From positions 80,237,910 to 80,301,909 of the forward strand of contig NC_030683.2 of NCBI RefSeq assembly GCF_000004195.4: 64,000 nucleotides of DNA. The letters are read 5' to 3'. The stretch comes from Xenopus tropicalis (lineage: Eukaryota; Chordata; Amphibia; Anura; Pipidae). This document shows positions 21,201-28,601 of this stretch, piece by piece. The notes below the pieces were generated by a model, which worked only from the letters and a program-made list of their open reading frames with translations, was not told the DNA's origin and ran no database searches. Every line of letters begins with the position of its first letter. The first letter of the stretch is position 1. The translations under genes and the position numbers were made by a program.

Positions 21201-23556
21201 ACTTACCTTGAAAATGTAGTAAAGGAGATTGTATCCAGAATATTATATTACTTTATGCAACTCCTATAACATTTTTCTCCAACTATCATATATCTGCCAT
21301 ATCTAGTAAAGGTCTTAACACCGGTTTATGTTTTGTATCACATTGCTGTATTAAGGGTTAGTACCTCTTCGCTCTTCAATATGTCACCATGGCCAATTTG
21401 AACCTTTATCGACCAATGCTCTCTGAAATTACGTCTTGTAGATTGTGTTTGGGTATATCCTTTAACTGACATATTATTTCCATAGATGTCCTTCGTGGAG
21501 GCAGTCATGGTGTACTGATTGTGGTTGTTATTATCTGTATCCTGCTTCTGGCCATCCTGGGAGCTGTGCTGTACTTTCTCTACAAAAAGGGCCGCATTCC
21601 GTGTGGGCGTTCAGGAAAACAAGACATGTGAGCACACAATATTTATTAAATACAGTAAACTACATTGAGTTTAGTACAGTGTCGTACAATGCAGATGGGA
21701 ACCTATTTATAAATGTGCATTAAATATGCTATGGTTGCAACAGACTTTTCTGTGTTTTTGAGGTGAATTATTGCACTACATACATACATTAATTTGTCAC
21801 GTGTAAATTTACAAAAAAAAAATTAGCATCCTGAAAGTTTCAAGTATATACATCAAAAATAGCTTCATTTAAGCAGGATAGCATGCTGGAACAATTAGAT
21901 AGTCCCCAAATGACCTTAGAACCCCAATCAAAGCTGCCCTGTCTATCTAGGCTATAACATTCTATAGGCCTCATTGACTAAAGGCTAAAATGAGAGCATC
22001 ATGCACCAAAGTGTTTCACTGCACTCCATGCTCAAAGAACAATAATGTATGGAAGCCCTGCACTTAATTCCTTCCATAAAGAAGAGTTAATTATAGGGCT
22101 CCCCAGCTTGCAGCTCAGAATGATATGAGCGCTCCATTCTAGGACTGTAAAATATGTTTGCCCAGGGCAGACAAAGTAAATTTGAGTGGGGCACAATGCA
22201 AAAATTGTGGTGATTGGCCACAGTTTTGTAAAGAAGCCCTTATGTATCCTTATAATATTTGCAGATTTGAGGGTGCAAGTGAGAGTTGTCTTTAGAAAAA
22301 AAGGTTGGCCACTAATTAATACATTTTAACTGCAATTTTACCCTACTATACCTACTCTACACCACTATTCCTACCTGCTGCTACTGCTCTGCAGGACGAA
22401 GCCATTTGCACTCCACATTTCTGTGTTCAGCTTCAGAAAGTGTTGCCCATGTGTTGTGCATGTACCTCAAAGTTTTATTTCTACAGTATTAGAAAACAAG
22501 ACACATAATATGACTACTGTACATCCCACATACAATAATGAAACTCACAACTGTATATCTGATGCCTGTTGTCTGTAGAATATGGAAAATTTGTAGTAAC
22601 AAAAATAGCATATGAAAGTTAATATAGTATCCCTTTAAGCTTTCATTCACTGAATTCGTCTCTTCCTTTGTTTTTGTTGGCTAATTTAGTACGAAGCCTG
22701 GTGAGAAGGAACAGATTGTTGTGGAGATGAAGCCAGATTCGCCCGCTGAAGAATCAGTCCTGCTGCCTGGAGCGCAAGAAAAGAAGCCTCCAGGAGATCA
22801 GGTAGGAACTGCTCTTTTGAACTTGTTCAATAGAAAATATAACGCAGCTTTATATCTAGGAATTGTAGGGTTCATTTACGTCCGCAAGTGCAGTTCCCAC
22901 ATTTTTCCCGGCAGTCAGTTGCACGTTTAACCACTTTCATTAAAGGTTCTTGTGTCAAAATGCACCTTGCACCTCCCTATAATTGTGCTCGGCACCGCCA
23001 TCCTGCCTTCCATTTCAAATCAAACACTTCTGTGCCTACTGACGCAAGGGAGTCCTGGAGCCACTGCCACTTCCTGACCAGGGTTCCCAGGGTGCTTTAA
23101 GGCGAACTCCTGCGCAGTTGTGTCTAATATGTGGCAGGCACAAACATACACAAGACGTTAGAAGATTACCAATCAGGAGCTTTCACTAATATAATAATGC
23201 ACATACTGCTTGTCTTCGCCTCAGTTTAAAGGTGGCCATACATGTTGCGGTCCACTGATGAGGTTGCCAAATGAGCAGATCTTCTCCTAAGGTGGTCGAT
23301 ATTGAATTAAAACAGTGGGCATAGGCAGGGTCAGACCGATGACAGAAAATCAAACTTGCCCAATTGAGATCTGGCCATTTTTAGGCCATTATTATTAATG
23401 TGATTTTAGTGTCAAAATAGAAATACAAATGTCAAGTTATTACAAGTATTTAGGCTGTATAATATGCATTTACCTCTGTTTCCTCTTTATTGACAGGTTT
23501 CTAACTTTACTTTTTTTTTTTTAAAGGGGGAGAAGTACATGGATTTAAGAAACTGA
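3440..23556 (+). CDS. mcam: MCAM (CD146/MUC18) gene, coding exons 2 to last
   Basis: Melanoma cell adhesion molecule, a type I membrane immunoglobulin-superfamily receptor acting at cell-cell contacts, mainly in endothelium. Seventeen coding exons were placed by hand; every junction keeps phase and the joined frame is open for about 614 codons (human MCAM is 646 with its signal peptide). Domain order is V-V-C2-C2-C2, each domain split over two or three exons and each with its cysteine pair (KLPCSS/FICRV, FGSCKS/IYCEV, LKCEG/YECTG, SVSCEA/YICIV, VTCKA/VVCKA). A Ser/Thr/Pro stalk on three mini-exons, a membrane helix, and a tail with KKGR, a dileucine (SVLLPG) and a final tyrosine motif (GEKYMDLRN) follow. 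N-glycosylation sequons include NKT, NIT, NSS, NGT and NNT. The membrane-proximal GAVLYFLYKKG and the C-terminus are nearly the human sequence, so the identity is firm. The first exon (signal peptide) is not in the window. CBL lies convergently downstream. Confidence 0.96.
5925..6030 (+). mobile_element. CR1/L2-like retroposon 3' tail
   Basis: Contains the tail pattern attgtaaactctttcaagtg ... gcactatataaataaata, shared with copies at 13238, 20388 and 6641. Only the tail remains. Confidence 0.5.
6397..6978. mobile_element. hAT element with perfect 96-bp internal inverted repeat
   Basis: Termini caggggtctcaaactcgcg and gagtttgagccccctg; perfect 8-bp duplication ATTTAACC at 6389-6396 and 6979-6986, as for hAT. 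Inside, arms 6510-6605 and 6792-6887 are exact inverted copies. The 186-bp loop holds a small hairpin (6601-6637) and a CR1/L2-like tail. No transposase frame. Confidence 0.85.
6641..6796 (-). mobile_element. CR1/L2-like retroposon tail in hAT loop
   Basis: Minus-strand copy of the tail family (attgtaagctgttttgggca ... gcgctttataaataaatgtt) that also occurs at 20388-20525. It lies between the two arms of the hAT inverted repeat. Confidence 0.6.
7343..7544 (+). CDS. mcam: MCAM exon 3: second half of Ig domain 1
   Basis: Acceptor ag at 7341-7342, donor gtgagt at 7545. Phase 0 in, phase 1 out. It continues WLS with KKTTEKVIYRRGPNG and carries the second V-domain cysteine in MIFICRVVD. Human MCAM has the equivalent HKEKRTLIFRV at this join. 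Confidence 0.94.
7545..8862. other. MCAM intron 3
   Basis: A 118-residue open frame at 7997-8353 resembles no protein I know and lacks phase-compatible splice sites. A minus-strand CR1/L2-like tail lies at about 8628-8740 (gcactttacagag ... cttacaatttctacc). Otherwise nothing recognised. Confidence 0.5.
8863..8930 (+). CDS. mcam: MCAM exon 4: start of Ig domain 2
   Basis: Short 68-nt exon, acceptor ag at 8861-8862 after a pyrimidine run, donor gtaaaa at 8931. Phase 1 in, phase 0 out. Encodes KAPESPEIIMTKTSFRS then TDEISE, matching the human KAPEEPNI linker between the two V domains. No long frame marks it; it was found by phase and homology. Confidence 0.9.
9627..9845. mobile_element. MITE (ggggcagaatgatca type)
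   Basis: Ends are inverted: aggggcagaatgatcaaaa at the left and attgataaatctgccct at the right, with internal copies of gtgagattagagctcac / gtgagctctaatttcac. Class unknown; part of a group of frog MITEs with ends of the type gggcagatttat. Confidence 0.5.
10428..10594. repeat. Inverted repeat, 72-bp arms (2 mismatches)
   Basis: Arms 10428-10499 and 10523-10594 are inverted copies differing at two positions, separated by a 23-bp loop. It ends 96 bp upstream of MCAM exon 5, so the transcript could form a stable stem next to that acceptor. Confidence 0.85.
10691..10778 (+). CDS. mcam: MCAM exon 5: Ig domain 2, central strands
   Basis: Acceptor tctctcacag ends at 10690, donor gtatgt at 10779. 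Phase 0 in, phase 1 out. Encodes FGSCKSVNGYPLPTITWYKN and DLPLKHKQN, with the first cysteine and core tryptophan of the second V domain (human VATCVGRNGYPIPQVIWYKN). A long hairpin ends about 100 bp upstream. Confidence 0.94.
10779..12556. other. MCAM intron 5
   Basis: A worn relic of the Harbinger-like MITE family is visible at about 11640-11870 (ctgcctgtgtacgggcac ... aatattgcccacctta). A short imperfect inverted pair (taataaatggtgca near 12009, tgcaccatttatta near 12136) surrounds a (TAA)n run. Otherwise nothing. Confidence 0.5.
12557..12736 (+). CDS. mcam: MCAM exon 6: end of Ig domain 2
   Basis: Acceptor ctttag ends at 12556. The donor lies in a run of GT repeats; gt at 12737 is the only choice that keeps phase 1 and joins TVL to YPSKSV (human VPVFYPTEKV). 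Encodes SSGLYTVESSLSLPLQKDDD, the second cysteine in IYCEV, HLPSGDHM and the sequon NIT. Confidence 0.93.
12737..14261. other. MCAM intron 6
   Basis: A CR1/L2-like tail with a TA microsatellite (13301-13320) occupies 13238-13460. At 13690-13850 there is a repeat with the motif cacaaggggcacttgatca. No exon seen. Confidence 0.5.
13238..13460 (+). mobile_element. CR1/L2-like tail with TA microsatellite
   Basis: Starts cagattgtaagctctacggg and ends gtacagcgctgcg ... gcgctttatagataaag followed by (ATAC)n. Same tail family as 20388. Confidence 0.6.
14262..14383 (+). CDS. mcam: MCAM exon 7: first half of C2 Ig domain 3
   Basis: Acceptor ggctttttag ends at 14261, donor gtaagg at 14384; phase 1 in, phase 0 out. 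Encodes YPSKSVRLFRLFPIGPVKEG followed by DDVELKCEGDGTMPLDI, which aligns to human EPVGMLKEGDRVEIRCLADG. Confidence 0.93.
14384..15639. other. MCAM introns 7 and 8 (exon 8 between)
   Basis: Intron sequence either side of exon 8 (14903-15050). I see only a short (TA)n at about 15321-15335 and no mobile element. Confidence 0.5.
14903..15050 (+). CDS. mcam: MCAM exon 8: second half of C2 Ig domain 3
   Basis: Acceptor ccattcacag ends at 14902, donor gtaagt at 15051; phase 0 in, phase 1 out. Encodes KGEELNLGEGPSLILEKVTH then SSSGTYECTGMDFENL with the second Ig cysteine, and ends ELQVH. Confidence 0.93.
15640..15755 (+). CDS. mcam: MCAM exon 9: first half of C2 Ig domain 4
   Basis: Acceptor ctttggcag ends at 15639, donor gtaagt at 15756; phase 1 in, phase 0 out. 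Encodes FLDQPEFSQMSPVVVHPGDH then LSVSCEANSSVETETLWKH, with the Ig cysteine, a sequon (NSS) and the core tryptophan. Confidence 0.93.
15756..16984. other. MCAM intron 9
   Basis: Contains the complete MITE at 15949-16287; the rest is AT-rich with no recognised feature. Confidence 0.55.
15949..16287. mobile_element. MITE with 39-bp internal tandem repeats
   Basis: Ends ggggcacatttactaatcca and ggattagtaaatcagcccc are inverted; ATA flanks both sides (15946-15948, 16288-16290). From 16051 a 39-bp unit (gcgacaattcacgaaagtc ... ggctatgaaaaag) repeats about four times with growing divergence. 39 is a multiple of three, so a repeating open frame results by chance on both strands. Confidence 0.75.
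16985..17126 (+). CDS. mcam: MCAM exon 10: second half of C2 Ig domain 4
   Basis: Acceptor tctcttcag ends at 16984, donor gtatga at 17127; phase 0 in, phase 1 out. Encodes KGHIMAHDSFLTLSEITHAM then SGKYICIVTLPSVPGLSV, matching human GGYRCVASVPSIPGLN. The next intron is only 78 bp. Confidence 0.93.
17205..17329 (+). CDS. mcam: MCAM exon 11: first half of C2 Ig domain 5
   Basis: Acceptor ggtttcag ends at 17204, donor gtaatt at 17330; phase 1 in, phase 0 out. Encodes GKPELSVSSKSIYVQENNLA, VTCKALAHPKPTITW and the sequon NGT. Human has NLSCEASGHPRPTISWNVNG at the same place. Confidence 0.94.
17330..18004. other. MCAM intron 11
   Basis: At about 17462-17650 there is a MITE-like segment (aaggctaattccccacatcg ... 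agattagttgccc), the same family as a more intact stretch near 50473-50645. No exon. Confidence 0.45.
18005..18137 (+). CDS. mcam: MCAM exon 12: second half of C2 Ig domain 5
   Basis: Acceptor gtctttacag ends at 18004, donor gtatgt at 18138; phase 0 in, phase 1 out (last base t). Encodes SEMMEGPEITSELSFIVTSE, LLDIGVVVCKATNKMGSS and EEIKL, matching human VTPELLETGVECTASNDLG. Confidence 0.94.
18189..18218. repeat. (TA)n microsatellite
   Basis: About fifteen TA units, 50 bp after the exon 12 donor. Confidence 0.9.
18872..18913 (+). CDS. mcam: MCAM stalk mini-exon A (42 nt)
   Basis: Acceptor taccctacag ends at 18871, donor gtatgt at 18914; phase 1 on both sides. Encodes YLSTTPPVSVTTSS, a Ser/Thr/Pro stalk likely to be O-glycosylated. 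A multiple of three, so skipping it keeps the frame. Confidence 0.85.
19446..19481 (+). CDS. mcam: MCAM stalk mini-exon B (36 nt)
   Basis: Acceptor tcgtgtag ends at 19445, donor gtatgt at 19482; phase 1 on both sides. Encodes DLLTSPAPENNT with an N-glycosylation sequon. Its start resembles mini-exon A (atctgt), suggesting exon duplication. Confidence 0.82.
19881..19916 (+). CDS. mcam: MCAM stalk mini-exon C (36 nt), GC donor
   Basis: Acceptor gtgacacag ends at 19880. The exon encodes GSGNTVPSDTKK and ends aaaaaag followed by gcaagt at 19917: a GC-type donor. The phase fits the membrane exon exactly, and the nearby gt at 19921 does not keep the frame. Confidence 0.78.
19917..21485 (+). other. 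MCAM GC-AG intron
   Basis: 5' end gcaagt, 3' end tccatag. It also contains CR1/L2-like tails at 20388-20525 and, worn, about 20796-20890. The GC donor is the only boundary keeping phase 1 between mini-exon C and the membrane exon. Confidence 0.75.
20388..20525 (+). mobile_element. CR1/L2-like retroposon tail
   Basis: gattgtaagctcttttgggc ... gtgctgcggcgctttataaa, near-identical in layout to the minus-strand copy inside the hAT element at 6641-6796. Confidence 0.65.
21486..21627 (+). CDS. mcam: MCAM membrane-spanning exon
   Basis: Acceptor tttccatag ends at 21485, donor gtgagc at 21628; phase 1 in, phase 2 out. Encodes DVLRGGSHG, a hydrophobic helix VLIVVVIICILLLAILGAVL, then YFLYKKGRIPCGRSGKQD. 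The juxtamembrane KKGR corresponds to the basic motif that binds ezrin/moesin-type proteins in mammalian MCAM. Confidence 0.96.
21628..23526. other. MCAM last two introns
   Basis: Intron sequence on both sides of exon 22690-22801. A half copy of the Harbinger-like MITE (aaggtggccatacatg) starts near 23229. A T-rich run (23510-23524) is the branch/acceptor tract of the last exon. Confidence 0.5.
22690..22801 (+). CDS. mcam: MCAM cytoplasmic exon
   Basis: Acceptor ctaatttag ends at 22689, donor gtagga at 22802; phase 2 in, phase 0 out. Encodes ITKPGEKEQIVVEMKPDSPA and EESVLLPGAQEKKPPGDQ. The LL pair sits where mammalian MCAM has its dileucine sorting signal. Confidence 0.94.
23527..23556 (+). 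CDS. mcam: MCAM last coding exon and stop
   Basis: Acceptor tttttaaag ends at 23526 after a long T run. Encodes GEKYMDLRN and stops with tga at 23554-23556; human MCAM ends GEKYIDLRH. The YMDL tyrosine motif is a likely endocytic/sorting signal. The 3' UTR follows. Confidence 0.96.
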   Translation, partial: GEKYMDLRN

Positions 23557-24483
23557 ATCAGTCCGATGTTGGAGTAAATGGATCCGTCTTTCGTATTATG
23601 TCTACAGCCCTACATTGTCCTTAAAACTGCCATTAGCCACCTCCTCCCCGTCCAGTACAGGAGTTGCTCTGTGGCTGATCTCTGGTTAAATCTGCATACA
23701 AAGACTGTGGCAGTAAACCAACAGAACTGCCATACCCAGAGATTGTATTTGCCTGCAGATAGCCTTAAGGTGGCTGTTTTATTATAATATTGCCATCCAG
23801 AAGATGCCTGATAACTAAGTGACCTTTGTGGCTTGCAGCTCAACTGCCTATCACTGTTTACTCTGTGGACACAAAACTGACCCTGAGGTGGCCTTGGAAT
23901 TCCTGCCTTTGTTTAGTTTCAAGGCAAGGGTATTTTATGCAAAGTAACGGGTTGGAAAGAGTTAAACCCCCAAATCTCTAAGCACAAATGAAGATTACTG
24001 TCCAAACTGAAGCACTGACAATCCCCCCTCCCATTTCTACTCGGAAGAGAGAAAGCCCTATGTCCATGCACTGTATTCTATCCTCAGATTGTAGATATGG
24101 AAATTACCCCTATAAAAAAAACAAAAAAACAGTACCTATCTTAAAGGAAAGAAAGGGCATATGATTCTTCCCAAAGACACTGTGGGGCCAATATACTGAC
24201 ATGTGTACTCTTTGACAACAGTGCATTTAACCAATGGCAAACAATCAAAAATTTGCATTTGACCAGTCAAGATGAAAGAAAAGATCTGATTGGTTGCTGT
24301 AGGTACCTGCACTTGTGCAATTTAGCACCTGTTAGTTAAAAAAAAAACACCTCTATAAAGCAGTAAGGGGTTTCTCCTATGGTATTTCCTACATTACATG
24401 CTGAAAACAGCTTTATTTAGAACAGATATATTTACGATATATATATATATATTTGTTGGTTTGTGTGTAAATCTAAGGAATCT

Positions 24484-24489
24484 ATTAAA
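24484..24489 (+). promoter_or_regulatory. Candidate MCAM poly(A) signal ATTAAA
   Basis: An ATTAAA hexamer about 930 bp after the MCAM stop, inside unbroken non-repeat sequence. A second ATTAAA is at 24588. Neither can be proved without transcript ends. Confidence 0.3.
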
Positions 24490-25831
24490 GCTTTGCTTTT
24501 TTTAAAGTATGTGAAAACAAATATGTTTAAATCCTGATGTGTCATTGTGTTGTTTGTTATGTTTGACGTGCAAAAAAAATGCCTGCATTAAAAGGGACCT
24601 GTTAACAATTTTTGAAAATCTACCTTATCATGTAGGCAGCGATAAATAATATATAGTGGCTGTTTTCAAACTGGACTAAAAAATAACATCTTTATTGCAG
24701 CTCCTTATAGCTGCTTCCTGGCTGATTTCCATTACAAGTAGCCAGTGGCAGCAGTGAATGAGCAATCATACAGTTCCCTGTCAAATCTATCTAGCTGCTG
24801 ATTGGGTGTCATCCTACAGTGCAAAGCGCTTAGAGCCAAAACACAACCTGAGAAAAGCAGCCAATAGGAAGTGGAACCAGGACCTGAAGACACATCCCCT
24901 TTAAAACCAACCATGTCAGGATGCACACTGAGCCAGTTAATGCTACAAGCATTTCCAGGAGCAACATAGCTATAATAATTAGTTTCCTACTAACGACGGT
25001 AATTTTAATTTACTGCACAGTCTTTACAGATTCATTTGTAGAGAATACTGGATTTCTTTGCCCTGTAGGAACCTTAACCAAATAGTAGATTCTGGACCCC
25101 CCCCCCATACAAATGTCAGCTAGTCAACCTCTAGGGGTGATGTTGACTGACTGGGGTAGCATTGAGTAGATGGCCCATAATAGGTTAAAATATACGTTTG
25201 CTTGAGTAAAGCTGTCCATAGACCAGGATCTTCTTGCTTGGCCACATGTAAAGTGAGGATCTTTTCCGGTTTCAGACCTTCAAGTAGTGGGCTAAATCAG
25301 AATGTTCAGCCCTCAAGGTATTGATCAGATCATCAGGGACCTGTGCAGAACTGTCACCTACAGACCACAACTATTGCTGTACATATTTATCAGTTAACTC
25401 AGATTTTGTCTCAGCACAATTGAACTCAGAACAAGCTTTGATCACATATTCACTGGAAATTAGATGTTTTTGAGCTATATACAGTATATTGGCAGTCCAT
25501 GTTTGTCATTAACTAGTTAGCTTGGTGAGCCCATAAACATTTTCATCTTGGACAAACATAAACAATCACACTTAAATTGTTGATTAGCACACAACAGAGT
25601 CAGCCTTATGCCTCAGAGTTTGCGATCAGGAGAATAACACTAGGGGCACCAGACCCAGCAGATGTGAAGGAAGAGGAAGGTAGGATAAAGGGCTCTGTGG
25701 CACCCTGATTTACGTGCAGAGTAAGCTGCAAATATGTGTGCAAGCAAGCAGAAAAAATTCCCTGTGGTTTACACTACTGATCTTGTGCAATTGTATGTAG
25801 GGAGTTTATGCAGGACACTAAAAACAATAAG

Positions 25832-25985
25832 AGATGGCTGCCTACATACCAATATTATGGCTAAAAAATATATATTTGTTGGTTCAAGAATAACATTTTA
25901 AATGGTAGAGTGAATTATTTGCTATGCAAACAGTGTAATTTAGAAATAAGTACACCATAAAAATCATGACAGTATCCCATTAAAG
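25832..25985. repeat. Dispersed repeat, copy 1
   Basis: gagatggctgcctacatacc ... ttgttggttcaagaataa ... catgacagtatcccattaa; a close second copy is at 61834-61980, ending ccctttaag, so probably half of a TTAA-type MITE. Confidence 0.6.
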
Positions 25986-26515
25986 ATCTGCCAGTCTGAT
26001 AGCCATGCACTGTCCCTTTTCTAATCTAGTACCAGTTTTGGTTACTCTCTGCCACCGACTGCATGCTAGTACCGGGTAACCCAATGTGCCGTTAGACAAG
26101 CTGCATGTCAAATTTCTGTAGCACTTAGGGAGCCATACTGGTGGCCTATCCGTCCTGGAGAATGCATGCCATCACATGGACTATCAAAAGCAGTGGAACC
26201 CCACCAGAAGCAGATCATGGTACAGTTGTATCTATAACTAGCCTGTACTATTAACTTATGGAGACAGTTTTAAAAATGACCAATTTAAATGCATGTCATG
26301 CATGTCCTAAATATTATTCCTTTAGACCACTGATTCCTAAACTGACGTGCCTCTGTAGGGAAGTATATGCGGATTCACTTTTCTGTATACTCCTTAAAAT
26401 TATAGTAGTGGTACATTTTCAACAACATGTAGATCTGTAATTGGGAGAATGGAACCTAAAAAAAAAAAAAAAAAAAAAACAAACACATCTGCCGTGTGAG
26501 GGGTACTTTCAAATA

Positions 26516-26622
26516 TGGTATGGGACCTGTTATCCAGAATGCTCGAGACCTGGGGTTTTCCAGATAAGGGGTCTTTCTGTAATTTAACAATCATTTTAAT
26601 ATTGAATAAACCCAATAGGGAA
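26516..26622. mobile_element. TA-flanked MITE (CAGGTATGGGACC family), partial
   Basis: tatgggacctgttatccaga ... gaataaacccaataggga; matches the first third of the full copy at 32478-32800. Confidence 0.65.
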
Positions 26623-28284
26623 AAAAAAAATGTGAACACTTCTTTAGCCCACTGGTTCTTACAACAGGTTTCTCCTTGTTCAACAAAAACAGCTGCTGCT
26701 TCTTTTCTTCAGAAAGTTTAGTGCCCATTTACATCCACAAGTGCGGTAAGCAAAGTGCTATTTTGAGGGCAATCGCCATTTTTTTTTCCATAATTGCATT
26801 CACAATTGTGCTGGGTCTCATGCAACTGCATCCAATTCATCAAAATTAATGCAACTCTATCTACATTTTATCACAAATCGAATGCAAGTTTGCAGACGTT
26901 CAACTGCCATCACTTATGGTGTTCGGTTTGCGAGTGACTTTAGGTTCAATTGTGCTGCGTCTATTGACCCTGGATGTGAAGGGAACCCTGGAACTACCGC
27001 CTGGTCAGGAGATGGTGGTGGCTCTAAGGTTCCCCTGCATCAATACGTGTAGCAGCATTCGGTTCAGAATGAAAGGCAGGAAGGATTAGACATTGCTGAG
27101 CACAACAATATGGAAGTGCAAGAAGAACAATTTGACGCAAGAACTTTTAATGAAAGGGTTTTGTGAGCAAAACTGCGGGAGTGCAAGTGTGCTTGTGGAC
27201 ATAAATGAATGCTCTGATCTTTAAGTGCCTTTATGTTTATCTGCATTGAAAAGGCCATTGTTTCAAGTTCCTGTAGTTGTTTTGAGAGCCCAAATGATTA
27301 TACGGTATTTTATATTTCTCACAATGAAACATAAAAGCATTCAGCCTGTTATGGTTATGAGGATAATGTGAAAAATGATTAACCTCAAATATTTTCAAGT
27401 ACATCAAATGATTGCAATTTTGGTTGTGATAATACCAGCAGACAAGGCTTGGGTGCTATAAACTCCACTGGTGTAGTGTAGGCCCAATGCTGGCTATTGG
27501 CATAGCAAAGTTTCCCTGTTTTTTACCATACCTGTGAAGTTTTTCATTATTATTTGTACAAGAGTTTTTTTGTTTTTAATTTTTTTAGAACTTAACTTTG
27601 CGTGGTGAAATCTTTCAGGCTGTGCTGTGTATTTTACAGAGCCAAGAACTCTGGCCTGTCACTGCCTCCAGCCATTGCTATAGCAGCTGGAAGTGAATGA
27701 GAGCTCAGAAACCCCCAAAAGAGCCATGATCTCTGTAATAGTGTCCCACTTGCTACAAGCATTACATACAAACCCACTGAGGCGACAATCTAACTGCATC
27801 ATAAGACTGAAACAGACAAAAAGAATTTATTTTAAAAATATTTTTCCCCATAAATTGGTACAGAAAAACAAACTGAAAATAAAATAAGAAAAGCTCTTTA
27901 GTTAAAAGAAAAGTCATTAAATAAATAACTTTTTTTTTTAGTATACTCTACAATCGTTAGAAGAACACAGGCTTAAAATACAAACAAAATCCATAACAAG
28001 GGGAATTTGCAGACCCTTTGCTTGTAAGAATATTTACCTTGGGGTCCTGATTAAATACAATAATAATAAAAAAAAATCTGTTAGATTTATTGTCAAGCTT
28101 TTAACACTGCTTAAATCATGGATATGGAGGAGGCTGCCCTCTCCCCCACAGTATGCATGATTATAATGTGGGTGCAATATAAGCCTTCACTTTCTGATGC
28201 CAAACCCACAGAACTCTGTTTGTAAACCCTTACAAATAAAATCACAACTTGGTCTCATGTATGTGTGTATATGCTAAAGACTAA

Positions 28285-28601
28285 TGATGGCTATACACTG
28301 GATGATTTAAGATGCCAATTCAGCCCATTCGAACTTAGTTGACAGCTTATCTGCCTGTGTATGGGCCCTCCAACGGGCCTGCCCAACTGATATCTGCCCA
28401 AAAATCGTCCAGATGTCAATTGGGCATTGTTGGGGTAAGCACAGTATAGACTCATCAATATGCTTTTCACCCTGACGGCCTGCAATTCCGTGGCTGTAAT
28501 CTGATAATTTGGCCAGCCCGATATTGCCAAAGTCGTATATAGCGTATATCGGGGGGAAACATCCACTCGGTTGACGAGAATCTTTCAGTGTATGGCCAGC
28601 T
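28285..28601. mobile_element. Harbinger-like MITE, worn
   Basis: Left end tgatggctatacactgg, right end cagtgtatggccagct followed by tta (28602-28604); internal text (gatatctg, gtgtatgggc, cccgatattgcc) belongs to the 764/42545/63636 family. Confidence 0.55.
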
